DNA of 64,000 nt. Origin: Sphingobium algorifonticola. Its GTDB lineage: Bacteria; Pseudomonadota; Alphaproteobacteria; Sphingomonadales; Sphingomonadaceae. Under the pieces are notes generated by a model that was given only the letters and a program-made list of their open reading frames with translations, made no database searches and was not told the DNA's origin. The position numbers and the translations under genes are program-made. Below, piece after piece: positions 44,500 to 54,317 of the stretch (its first letter is position 1; every line of letters starts with the position of its first letter). Where the stretch lies: NCBI RefSeq assembly GCF_004005485.1, contig NZ_RZUL01000002.1, positions 372,001 to 436,000 on the forward strand, given 5' to 3'.

Positions 44500-46620
44500 T
44501 CAGCGGGGCGCCTCGAACACCGCGACATCCCAGGGGGCAAGGCGCGCCTCAGCCGTCATTCCGCCATCGCCCAGCAGCGTCTTCATCGGCTGCGGCAAGC
44601 GCACGGTCTGCGGCACCGTCCCCCAGTTGATGGCGAGATAGACCGTGCGATCGCCGGACTGGCGGGCCGTCACTTCGACATCCGCCGGAATGTCCGGCCA
44701 GACCGGTGACACCTTTGCGCGCCCCGCCGCCCAGGCGATCACGCGGCCCAGCATCTCTTCGTCAAGCCACGCACCGACATAGGTTATCCGCCCCTTGCCG
44801 ACCGGGCGGGTGACGACGGCCGCTTGCCCATCCAGCCAGCCGTCGGCCGTGCCATAGCGCAGCAGAACCTCGACATCGGTTGCCTGCGGCGTCAGCCGCT
44901 CCGCCCAGACGGTCGCCGATCCGCTGCCGACCGACCCGGACACCGGCCAGGGCGCGGGCGGGATGGCGCTCATGTCTATCCGCGCGCCGAGCATCGTCTC
45001 CAGTGGACCGAGCTGGCCGGGTTGCCACAGGTTCGAATCCTCATCCTTGACGCCCGATCGCGGCCCCAGCACGAGATGGCCGCCGCCTTCGACATAGGCC
45101 GCCAGACGCTGTGCCGTTTTCGGGCTCATCAGGTGGAGGCTCGGCGCGACAACCATCGGATAGCGGGATAGACCGTCCCAGTTTCGCGGCACGTCGACGC
45201 CCTTGGCCGCGCGCATCAGGGCGCCACGATAGCGGGCGAAATGCTTCCACACGTCGTAATCGGCGGTCATCGGCTGACGCTCAATGGCCCATCGGCTCGG
45301 ATAATCGTACAACAGGGCGACGTCGGTCTGCGGCACGGTGCCCTTCACGGCGGGCCACGCTTTTTCCAGCTCGACACCGGTACGGGCGATTTCATCGTAG
45401 ACCGGATTGGGCCGACCGCCTGCATCCAGCAACGCGCCATGATTGGTTTCCCGGCCGTTGAGCGGCATCCGCAATGCCCAGAAGGAATAGCCGTCTGCCC
45501 CATGCGCGACCGATTGCCAGACCATGGCGCGCAGTTCACCGCGCGGCTGCGTGTAGTTGCGGTCCGACCAGTTCATGTTGCCGGGTGCCGCCTCCAATAT
45601 CCAGGGCGCGCGGCCCAGGTACCCACGATAGAGATCATGCAGCAACGCGCCTTCGCCCGGAACCAGACGGGCACCTTCGAAATACCAGTCCCACCCGACG
45701 AAATCGAGTTGCTGCGCCGGCACGCCAAAATCGAAATTGTCATAGTGCGCGACGTAATTCGTCGTAATCGCCACGCCCGGCGCGAGATGCGGCCGCATCG
45801 CATCGATCTGGACGCGCTGATAATCTGCCCAGGCATCGCTGAAAAAGCGCAGCCAGTCGATCCAGAGCTGCGGCTGATCGTTGGCATCGGGAATGTTGAT
45901 CTGCGCCCAGTCGCTGTAGATCAGGCTCCAGTAGACATTGAAATGACGCTGGTTCATCGCATCGACGGTCGCGTATCGGCGCTGCATCCAGTCCTGAAAC
46001 CGCTTGCGGGTTTCGCCGTCATAGGTCGCCCGGCCATATTCATTGTCGATCTGAAAACCGATGACGGCGGGATGGCGGCCATAGCGCCGCGCCAGTTCCC
46101 CGGCGATCCGCGCCGCAAAGGTGCGATAGCGCGCGCTGCCGACCGAATACTGCCGACGGCCACCGTGGCGCGCCGGGCGGCCGTCCGCTTCGACCACCAG
46201 CGTGTCGGGATAGGCCTGCGTCAGCCAGATGGGTGGCGCGGCCGTGGGCGTGCCGATCATCACCTTGAGACCATGGGCCTGCGCACGGGCGATGGCGCGA
46301 TCGAGCCAGGCAAAGTCGTAGACCCCCTCGCGCGGCTCCATCTTCGCCCAGGCGAACTCGGCGATGCGGACATAGCGGATACGCGCCTTGCGCATCAGTG
46401 CGAGTTCCGCGTCCCAGCCGCTTTCGGGGAAATGTTCGGGATACCAGGATACGCCATAGGCAAAGGCCGCAGGCGGCGCGGGGGCGGGTCGTTCCGGCGG
46501 CGGCGTATCCTGCGCCCGGACGGGAGGGGCGGCGGTCGTCACCAGAACCGCTGCGGTCGAAAGGAACATCATGGCGCGCCGCCGTAGTGTCTTCCGCCAG
46601 GCCTTGCTTGTACTGCTCAT
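44500..46620 (-). CDS. Exported GH42 family beta-galactosidase
   Basis: The product is 706 residues with a signal peptide (Arg-rich start, hydrophobic core, cleavage near PVRA|QDTPP) and a Pro-rich linker. The GH42 catalytic domain opens AYGVSWYPEHFPESGW; acid/base Glu is in IGFQIDNEYGRATY and nucleophile Glu in WILEAAPGNMNW. A trimerisation-like domain follows (about 420-620) with YVEGGGHLVLGPRSG. GGGGAG lies six bases before the chosen ATG, and an earlier ATG lies upstream. An operator lies just upstream, so it belongs to the LacI regulon of cluster A. Confidence 0.92.
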   Translation of the reverse strand: MSSTSKAWRKTLRRRAMMFLSTAAVLVTTAAPPVRAQDTPPPERPAPAPPAAFAYGVSWYPEHFPESGWDAELALMRKARIRYVRIAEFAWAKMEPREGVYDFAWLDRAIARAQAHGLKVMIGTPTAAPPIWLTQAYPDTLVVEADGRPARHGGRRQYSVGSARYRTFAARIAGELARRYGRHPAVIGFQIDNEYGRATYDGETRKRFQDWMQRRYATVDAMNQRHFNVYWSLIYSDWAQINIPDANDQPQLWIDWLRFFSDAWADYQRVQIDAMRPHLAPGVAITTNYVAHYDNFDFGVPAQQLDFVGWDWYFEGARLVPGEGALLHDLYRGYLGRAPWILEAAPGNMNWSDRNYTQPRGELRAMVWQSVAHGADGYSFWALRMPLNGRETNHGALLDAGGRPNPVYDEIARTGVELEKAWPAVKGTVPQTDVALLYDYPSRWAIERQPMTADYDVWKHFARYRGALMRAAKGVDVPRNWDGLSRYPMVVAPSLHLMSPKTAQRLAAYVEGGGHLVLGPRSGVKDEDSNLWQPGQLGPLETMLGARIDMSAIPPAPWPVSGSVGSGSATVWAERLTPQATDVEVLLRYGTADGWLDGQAAVVTRPVGKGRITYVGAWLDEEMLGRVIAWAAGRAKVSPVWPDIPADVEVTARQSGDRTVYLAINWGTVPQTVRLPQPMKTLLGDGGMTAEARLAPWDVAVFEAPR

Positions 46621-46638
46621 AACATGCTCCCCAATTGA

Positions 46639-46654
46639 TTGCATCCGAATGCAA
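46639..46654. promoter_or_regulatory. LacI-type operator before the GH42 gene
   Basis: TTGCATCCGAATGCAA, a nearly perfect palindrome (TTGCAT...ATGCAA) with central CG, 19 bases upstream of the GH42 start. Confidence 0.7.
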
Positions 46655-46941
46655 TACAACAGGGCTACTGTATTTTCAGGCGCATGTCAGCGCCGATCTG
46701 TCGGATTATCGCGCACTGGGACCGAGATGGAGGCCCGAGCCAAGTTTCAGAGTGGAGCTTTTGTAAGGCGTTATTGTATTTGGTATACCCAGCTACCGGG
46801 TGACAACCAGTCGGTTTCTTTGAACGCATATGAGAAACGGCAAATCATGCTCGCAAGCATGGGCAAATTCAAATTCGATCAAGGGCATCAAAAGGCGTAG
46901 TCTGAACCGCCCCGGGACTGCTGGAGGCCGTTTGGTTTAAG

Positions 46942-48077
<1,136 letters not shown>

Positions 48078-48304
48078 CTATCGTGATGGATGATCGCCTT
48101 CCGCCATCGCACAAAGCGGTTGTAGCAGGTCGTGCGCGGCCCATAGCGCTCTGGCAGGTCGCGCCATGGCGCACCGGACCGCAGCACCCAGAAGATTCCG
48201 TTCAGCACACGGCGGTCATCGACGCGCGGAACACCTCTCGGCTTGTTAGGCAACTGCGGTTCGATCACACGCCACTCGAAGTCGGTCAGATCATATCGGC
48301 TCAT
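48078..48304 (-). pseudogene. IS5-family transposase fragment
   Basis: MSRYDLTDFEWRVIEPQLPN, GVPRVDDRRVLNGIFWVLRS and APWRDLPERYGP are the N-terminal DUF4096 part of an IS5 transposase. Homology stops after RFVRWRKA at the junction with the IS3 element, so the catalytic domain is missing. Confidence 0.82.
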
Positions 48305-48346
48305 GCCGACCCTGAATCACTGTTCGATGGAAAGGGGAAGGCTTGT

Positions 48347-48520
48347 TTATAGCCGCCCGACACTCTGCTCGATGATGTTACCAATGACGACGAGGGCAAC
48401 GACGCCCCCGAGCAGCCACCACCCTAAGCGCGGCTTCCACCGGTTCAGGAAGATCACCGTTATCGGCAAGCCGATCATGATCGCCACGGCGACTATTAAG
48501 TCGAAGCCACTTATCGGCAT
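48347..48520 (-). CDS. Small two-helix membrane protein
   Basis: The product is 57 residues, starting MPISGFDLIVAV, with two hydrophobic segments, LIVAVAIMIGLPITVIFL and LGWWLLGGVVALVVIGNII, flanked by basic residues (NRWKPR). No family is recognised. The ribosome site is weak (GGTGGA). It lies between the IS5 fragment and the integrase remnant, so it is probably cargo or debris of a mobile element. Confidence 0.45.
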   Translation of the reverse strand: MPISGFDLIVAVAIMIGLPITVIFLNRWKPRLGWWLLGGVVALVVIGNIIEQSVGRL

Positions 48521-48541
48521 AGGTCCACCATCGTCAGAAAC

Positions 48542-48901
48542 CTAATCGTCTATGCTCCCGCCTCGCAACTCGAGCCATTTTAACAGGCGCGCACGAACAT
48601 CATCCAGAATTTCCAATTGTACCGGACGCCCTGTCTTTTGTTGAACGACAATCGCTCGGTGACAAATTTCACGATTGCAGACGATGTCGCCAATTTTCAT
48701 TTTTACCAGATCACACCCGCGTAATTTGCTGTCGATGACTAGATCAAAACGCGCTCGATCCCTGATGCGTCCGTTCTGATCCAGAAAAAAACGCACCGTC
48801 CAGATCTGGCGCGGCTTTAATGCCCTTTTTGCACCGACCTTGCGTCCCGCATTCCATGCGGGCCACTCCCGTGCAGCACGATCAAACTCTGAATACCCCA
48901 T
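48542..48901 (-). pseudogene. Truncated tyrosine-type site-specific integrase
   Basis: ALKPRQIWTVRFFLDQNGRI then RDRARFDLVIDSKLRGCDLV and QQKTGRPVQLEILDDVR match the front of small tyrosine integrases common in proteobacteria. In those proteins the chain continues after RGGTIDDY into the RHRY catalytic half; here TAG follows GGSIDD and the catalytic half is absent. The first Arg of the active site is in SKLRGCDL. It is a remnant of an integrated element. Confidence 0.75.
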
Positions 48902-49031
48902 CAGAATTCGCCATGCGAGAGAGGTAAGATGGTGCGACCTCAACGCTTTTCGCAAGATTGCGGGAAGCGGCAAGAGCGCTGGAAGCCGTCAAATGGTCGC
49001 AGGGCAATTGCGATGACAATGCAGTGTTGAG

Positions 49032-49074
49032 GCAAAAAGAGGTGGGCACACGGATAGCGTATGCCCACCTTTCT
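49032..49074 (-). terminator. Terminator of the PRC-barrel-like gene
   Basis: The arms AGGTGGGCA / TGCCCACCT surround a 13-base loop and are followed on the minus strand by CTTTTTG, just downstream of the leftward gene. Confidence 0.75.
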
Positions 49075-49083
49075 AAGGCGAGG

Positions 49084-49938
49084 TCACTGCACGTCGGTTC
49101 GCTGATCCGCGCGATCGTTGCCGCCGCCGGCCTTGCCCTGCTTCCTAGCTTCCCGGTTCACGTCCGATTTACCCATGCCGGAGACAAGTGCATCGCCGCT
49201 GCCGCTGAAATTGGCGGCCGGCAATGTCGCCGTGTGGTTGCCGACATCGACCAGCACCTGCTGCACGACGCCCTGACCGCTGGTGCGGACATCCTGTACG
49301 GTGCCTATCACCCGGCCACGCGCATCCTCCACCGCCATGCCCGGTTCGATCGCGAACATGCCTGCGCCATTGGCCGCGCCGGATCCGGCAAGCGCCAACT
49401 GGCCGAGGCTGCCCTGCGCCGAACCGCTGCCCTGACCGCTGCCCGATACACCACCGGTGGAATTGACCGCATTAAGGGCGCTGTTCTTTGCACCATTTGC
49501 GGTGCCGCGCGCTGTATCCGTCGCCTGCCCGGCGGTGCCACGCACGGTGCCCACGGCCTGACCCGCCGTATTGCGAACGGCATCGGTGCCGACTGCCTGC
49601 ACATTCGCACCGCCACCTGCCGAACCGGAAGCATTGCCGCCGGTAGCACCCGATACCGTGCGGCCCAGGATTTTCGCATCGCCTGCGGCAGAACCGCTGG
49701 CGCTACGGCTGGTGCGCGTATCCAAGCTGGCGGTGCCCGCGCGGCGATCGACACTGCGGTCGATGCGGGTTTCACCCGCGGTGCTGCCCACGCCGCCCAG
49801 CGATCCGGTGACACCACCGACCGTACCGCCCAGATTACCACCAAGGCCGCCACCGCCGCCGCCCAGAAGCTGCGCCGATGCCGGGGCCGCGATGGCCATG
49901 GCCACAAGGATGCTCGTCGTTTTCAGAAAGCTCTTCAT
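49084..49938 (-). CDS. Secreted Gly/Ala/Ser-rich protein with PRC-barrel-like C-terminus
   Basis: The product is 284 residues with a signal peptide ending APASA|QLLGGGG. A long low-complexity Gly/Ser/Thr/Ala region (about 25-185) contains repeats like RNTAGQAVGTVRGTAGQATD. A C-terminal domain (about 195-255, AIEPGMAVEDARGRVIGTVQ) resembles a PRC barrel. Function is unknown; the repeats suggest a surface or structural role. It is 81 bases downstream of the subtilase and probably co-transcribed. Confidence 0.7.
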   Translation of the reverse strand: MKSFLKTTSILVAMAIAAPASAQLLGGGGGGLGGNLGGTVGGVTGSLGGVGSTAGETRIDRSVDRRAGTASLDTRTSRSASGSAAGDAKILGRTVSGATGGNASGSAGGGANVQAVGTDAVRNTAGQAVGTVRGTAGQATDTARGTANGAKNSALNAVNSTGGVSGSGQGSGSAQGSLGQLALAGSGAANGAGMFAIEPGMAVEDARGRVIGTVQDVRTSGQGVVQQVLVDVGNHTATLPAANFSGSGDALVSGMGKSDVNREARKQGKAGGGNDRADQRTDVQ

Positions 49939-50019
49939 GTCAATTCTCCCAGATAAACCGCTCTTGGGAGGACAACGGAGGCCGCGCAGGATTTAATCCC
50001 GGCAGTGCCGAAAAAAATG

Positions 50020-51303
50020 TCAGCGGGTGCGGCAGATGCCGCAGATCAGCCCGCGACCGTAGGTCTTGTCCGCGCCTTTGCCGCCCAGATCGCGGGCTTC
50101 GGCATCCAGCGCCCGGATGGCCGCTGCCCGGCGTGCCGGGTCCGCCACCGGATAATGCTGCACAAGCCGCGCGGCGACCAGCGGCGCGGCATAGGATGTT
50201 CCCCGCACCCGCACGGTTTTGCCGCCCGGTACCGCCGCCAGCATGTCCGCGCCCGGCGCGGCATAATCGAGATGCTGCGCCCGCCCGGCCTCCGGCAAGG
50301 CGCGATCCCGCCCGTCCACCCCCGTCACGGCGATAACGCCGGGGTACGACGCGGGAAAGGCGGGCGGTGCCGCCGGACCGTCATTGCCGACAGCCGCCAC
50401 GATGACCAGCCCCTTGCCCTGCGCGCTGGCAATCGCTTTGCCCAGCAGCGGATTGGCCGGGCCGACCAAGCTGATCGTTGCCACCGGCACGCCGCGCCGC
50501 ACGAACCAGCCCAGCGCCCGCGCGATCGCCGTCGCATTGCCGCCTGCCGGATCGGTGCCATAGACGTCCGCCACCAGCAGTGCCTTGCCCGGTGCGGCCC
50601 CCCGCACGCTGCCCGATCCGATTAGCAGCGATGCGATCGCCGTGCCATGCGCGCTGGCGGAGGGCGCACCGCGCGTGAACCCTTGCGCCTCGACAGGGCT
50701 GGTGATCGCGGGATGGGTGGCGACGCCGCCGTCGATCATGCCGATGGCCGGCCTGACAACCGCACGACCGGATGACTGCACCCCGGCGGCAATCTGTGGC
50801 GCAGAAGCACCGCTCTGCACATAGATGTTGTCCGCACTGATATCCGCCGCCGGAAGCAGCGTGCGCAGCGCCTTGATCGCATTACCCAGCGATTGCCCTT
50901 TCGGGACGGCAAGGCGCACGATGTCAATGTCGATCCCCTCGATCGTCTCGCGATCCATCAGCGCAAAGCCCGCCTGACCGGCGGTCGTCACATCCGCAGC
51001 ACTCGCCCCCGTCACGATCAGCACGCCGCTGACCGCCGGATTGCGCCGGTCGTCAAAGGCGACGCTGCCCCGGCTCTCGCGTACCAGCGCCTCCAGCCGG
51101 TCCAGCCGGATATCCTGCAACCGCTGCGTCAAAGCCCCGACCGGCAAACTGTCCAGATCGGGCAGGGACAGGCTGTCAATCGTGCGCCCCACGATACCGC
51201 CCGGTGCCACAATCTGCGCCGCCGACATCGCGGGCACGGCCCCCGCAACGCACAGCGCCATATATTTGGCGAACGGGATCAGCGATTTCATAGTCACCGG
51301 CAT
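50020..51303 (-). CDS. Secreted subtilisin-like serine protease (S8)
   Basis: The product is about 427 residues with a signal peptide (ALCVAGAVPAMSAAQ). The triad is Asp in IGMIDGGVATHP, His in SASAHGTAIASLL and Ser in VRGTSYAAPLVAA; the oxyanion Asn is in VAAVGNDGPAAP. A propeptide of about 170 residues precedes the domain. It is divergent from the ECF sigma/anti-sigma pair with a shared promoter gap, a layout that suggests control by that sigma factor. The start at MPVTMKS follows AAGG; MKSLIPF is the alternative. Confidence 0.88.
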   Translation of the reverse strand: MPVTMKSLIPFAKYMALCVAGAVPAMSAAQIVAPGGIVGRTIDSLSLPDLDSLPVGALTQRLQDIRLDRLEALVRESRGSVAFDDRRNPAVSGVLIVTGASAADVTTAGQAGFALMDRETIEGIDIDIVRLAVPKGQSLGNAIKALRTLLPAADISADNIYVQSGASAPQIAAGVQSSGRAVVRPAIGMIDGGVATHPAITSPVEAQGFTRGAPSASAHGTAIASLLIGSGSVRGAAPGKALLVADVYGTDPAGGNATAIARALGWFVRRGVPVATISLVGPANPLLGKAIASAQGKGLVIVAAVGNDGPAAPPAFPASYPGVIAVTGVDGRDRALPEAGRAQHLDYAAPGADMLAAVPGGKTVRVRGTSYAAPLVAARLVQHYPVADPARRAAAIRALDAEARDLGGKGADKTYGRGLICGICRTR

Positions 51304-51417
51304 AGCCTTTGCCTTGCGCAAGGGAAAATATTTGTGCTCTTTTCAGAAGCGTTCAGGGATTAAACGCACGGGTCCATCCGTTTCATCCCCGGTAATCAAT
51401 GATTGGAAATCTGCCTG

Positions 51418-51906
51418 ATGGCGTTCGAGCGCGATTTGCTGGCCTTGCTTCCAAGACTGCGGCGCTTTGCGATGAGCCTGTCGCGCGATGCGGCGGATGG
51501 CGACGATTTGTGCCAGGCGTCGATCGAGCGCGCGCTCAAGTCGCGCGACCAGTGGCAGGCAGGAACGAGACTGGATAGCTGGATGTACCGGATCATGCGC
51601 AACCTGTGGATCGACGAAGTGCGCGCCCGCACACGCCGTAGCCAGACCTTCGTGGCGGAGGACGCCGGGCTTGCCGTCGGCAATGATGGCGACCGGCAAA
51701 CTGAAATGGCGGTCGAAATCGGTAATGTCGGTCGCGCCATGGAGAAGCTGCCCGACGAGCAACGCGAAGTGATTGCGCTCGTCCTTGTCGAGGGCTTTGC
51801 CTATCGCGAAGCCGCCGAAATCCTCGACATCCCGATCGGCACGCTCACGTCGCGCCTGTGTCGCGGGCGTGAGGCATTGATAGTCCATCTGGGAGAAGCG
51901 GCATGA
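51418..51906 (+). CDS. ECF-type RNA polymerase sigma factor
   Basis: The product is 162 residues. Region 2 is LRRFAMSLSRDAADGDDLCQ with LDSWMYRIMRNLWIDEVRAR, and region 4 is LPDEQREVIALVLVEGFAYR then EAAEILDIPIGTLTSRLCRG. The start at MAFERDLL was preferred over a TTG five codons upstream. It overlaps the anti-sigma gene by four bases. No EcfG-type neighbours (phyR, nepR) are present. The promoter it recognises cannot be stated. Confidence 0.92.
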   Translation: MAFERDLLALLPRLRRFAMSLSRDAADGDDLCQASIERALKSRDQWQAGTRLDSWMYRIMRNLWIDEVRARTRRSQTFVAEDAGLAVGNDGDRQTEMAVEIGNVGRAMEKLPDEQREVIALVLVEGFAYREAAEILDIPIGTLTSRLCRGREALIVHLGEAA

Positions 51907-52592
51907 CGATCGATCCGGAAACGCTCATGGCCTATGCCGATGGCGAACTGGACGCCGTGAGCGCCAAGCGCGTCGAAAAGGCAATCACGGCACAGCCGGA
52001 ACTGGCCGCGCAGGTTGCCGCGCACCGGGCCTTGCGCGCCACACTGGCCGATCATTTCGCGCCGGTGGTCGAGGCACCTTTGCCCGATCGGCTGACGGCC
52101 CTGCTCGACGATCGGGTCGTGCCATTCCAGCCCGCGCCGCGCAAAGCCACCGTCTTTCAGGTGCGGAACCTCGCTGCAATGGCGGCGGCGCTGGTGATGG
52201 GCCTGTTGCTGGGGCAAGTCGTCTCTCTGGGAGGATCGGCAACCGTCGGCACCCGGCAGGGCGCCCTTGTCGCACAAGGCGATTTGGCCAAGACGCTGGA
52301 TATGCAACTTGCCTCCACACAGCCCGCCGATGCCGCAACTCGCATCGGCCTGACCTTTCGCGATCGGGAGGGACATGTTTGCCGGTCCTTTGAAAGCCCG
52401 GCTCTATCAGGCATCGCCTGCCGCGCCGAAGATATATGGCGGCTCAAGCGGACAATCGATGGCGACGCGCGGGAGATGCAGGCCTATCGCCAGGCGGGGA
52501 GCGCGGAAATCATAGAGGCCGCGCAGAACATGATGGCCGGGGCACCTATGGATGCCGAGGCAGAACGCAAAGCAAGGCAAGCCGGATGGTGA
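51903..52592 (+). CDS. Membrane anti-sigma factor
   Basis: The product is 229 residues. The N-terminal DPETLMAYADGELDAVSAKR is the usual zinc-less anti-sigma start, one membrane helix lies at about 95-113 (LAAMAAALVMGLLLGQVVSL) and a periplasmic domain follows. Its placement directly behind the ECF gene with an ATGA overlap is the main support. It would hold the sigma factor until an envelope signal arrives; the subtilase across the promoter may be part of that circuit. Confidence 0.85.
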   Translation: MTIDPETLMAYADGELDAVSAKRVEKAITAQPELAAQVAAHRALRATLADHFAPVVEAPLPDRLTALLDDRVVPFQPAPRKATVFQVRNLAAMAAALVMGLLLGQVVSLGGSATVGTRQGALVAQGDLAKTLDMQLASTQPADAATRIGLTFRDREGHVCRSFESPALSGIACRAEDIWRLKRTIDGDAREMQAYRQAGSAEIIEAAQNMMAGAPMDAEAERKARQAGW

Positions 52593-52862
52593 TAGAGTTG
52601 TAAGGCTTTCTCGCGTTAACGACACCTTCCCGGTAGTCCGGCGGCCAGATTTCGCTCCTCAGCAGCGGACTGTCAGTTATTCCACGGCAAGCGTCCAACG
52701 ATATCAGATGTTCGGACATGTTGATCACTCAACCCGATAATCTGGGCAGTAGCCTTTCAAATGCTGGGACATAATGCAGACAATTGGCGCGAAGGGTAAT
52801 CTCAAATGTATGCTGCTTCGTGTCACTGTAGAACCGCGTTCAAGACCGCCAAATCCAACTGA

Positions 52863-54155
52863 TCATTCCGGGGCAAAACCCTTATACCGCCGCCCAGTGC
52901 GCAATGTTTCGGGCAAGCGCGACCAGATCAGCGCCGCGGCGAGGAAACTCAGCGGGGCAAATGCCATCCCGAAAGCAAGGGGCGCATGCGCCGCGACCGC
53001 CGTGACCGCCAGCGGTGCGAACATCGAAATCACATGCCCGCCATGGAACAGTGATGTGCCCATCGGCCGCAGACGGACCGGAAACAGCTCGGCAAAATAG
53101 GCAGCCCAGCAGTTCGTGCAGGCGAGCCCGATGGCATAGAGCAATTCGACCGCGATCAGCAGCGGCATCCAGCTCGGCGCAATCAGAAAACCCGCGACGC
53201 AGATCGCAGCCAGCACAAAACCCAGCAGATTATATTTGCGGCCATAGCGATCCGCGACGATACCCCAGATCACGGTTCCTGCCAGTGTTCCTACACCATC
53301 GACAGCCACAATCACGCCAATCATCTCTTCACTGAACCCGCGAACATTGAGCAGATAGGTGGTGATGAAGCCGCTGTAGAACTGATAAGCGCTGAAATTG
53401 AGCCCTGCGATGACGATGCACGCAATTGTTATGCGTGCACGTCGGCCTTTCAGCATCTCGCGCCAGGCCCCGCGCTCGCTGTTGCTTTCGGCCGATGTCT
53501 CGTCATTGCCATATACTTGGAACCTGCGGTCGTCCGGCAGGAACAGAAGGGTCGCCAGGGCGACAGCCAGGGGCAATATCGCCGCGATGCGAACAAGCGT
53601 CCGCCAGCCATTGTCGCCCAGTATGGAACCCAGAAAGCCGAACGTCATCAGCGATACGGAAAACATCGCCATGTTGACCGACAGCAGACGTCCACGCAGG
53701 CGGGGCGGAAAGACGTTCGCCAGCATCGTGATCGAAGCGATATAGCATCCGGGCAATGCGATGCCGATGATGAAGCGCGTCACGCCCCATGGCCAGAATC
53801 CGACCATGGCTTCATTGGCGAACGTGCAGGCACTCAGGATCAGGCTGCAGGCGACAAGGGCTGCTTTCGATCCGTATCGCGCGACGAGCGATGGCATGAC
53901 GAAGGAACCGATTATCACGCCTGCCGCCTGCACGGAGTAGAGCAGAGCCGTCTGCTGCAACGTCATTCCCGCATCGCGTATCAGGAACGGGCGGACATAA
54001 TCGACCAGGATAAAGCTGTAATTATAGGCAAGACTGGCGATTAGCATCACGGCGTAGATGACAAACTGCTCGCTGCGCCGCAGATCGTCGGCCCGCCGCA
54101 ATGGAAGCGCCTCCGTCACCGCACGCTTTCGTGCAAGAGAAAAATGATACCACAC
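52863..54155 (-). CDS. MFS transporter of cluster B
   Basis: The product is 430 residues with twelve predicted helices. The loop motif GIVADRYGRKYNLLG and C-terminal LPETLRTGRR resemble the cluster A transporter. It follows the TonB receptor gene on the same strand after about 160 bases. The start giving MWYHFSLARK is the furthest upstream; a GTG twelve codons in (VTEALPLRR) is possible. Inner-membrane import of the cluster B substrate is inferred. Confidence 0.88.
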   Translation of the reverse strand: MWYHFSLARKRAVTEALPLRRADDLRRSEQFVIYAVMLIASLAYNYSFILVDYVRPFLIRDAGMTLQQTALLYSVQAAGVIIGSFVMPSLVARYGSKAALVACSLILSACTFANEAMVGFWPWGVTRFIIGIALPGCYIASITMLANVFPPRLRGRLLSVNMAMFSVSLMTFGFLGSILGDNGWRTLVRIAAILPLAVALATLLFLPDDRRFQVYGNDETSAESNSERGAWREMLKGRRARITIACIVIAGLNFSAYQFYSGFITTYLLNVRGFSEEMIGVIVAVDGVGTLAGTVIWGIVADRYGRKYNLLGFVLAAICVAGFLIAPSWMPLLIAVELLYAIGLACTNCWAAYFAELFPVRLRPMGTSLFHGGHVISMFAPLAVTAVAAHAPLAFGMAFAPLSFLAAALIWSRLPETLRTGRRYKGFAPE

Positions 54156-54317
54156 GCAGGCAGGGTGACGCGCGCCCTGACCGTTCCGTCAAGACGCGCG
54201 CCCGTGAAGGTGCTCAGCATGTGCATAGCCCCGGCATGACGAGCAGTGGTGTTCTCCCGACATGATCGGTCGACAGCAGCGTCGCGATGCTTCCGATCAT
54301 GTGGGCCATCCTTACTC

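Noticed and set aside
48958-49956. A 332-codon open frame opposite the PRC-barrel-like gene
   Set aside because: It mirrors the low-complexity repeats of the leftward gene, which has a signal peptide and terminator; the antisense frame has neither.
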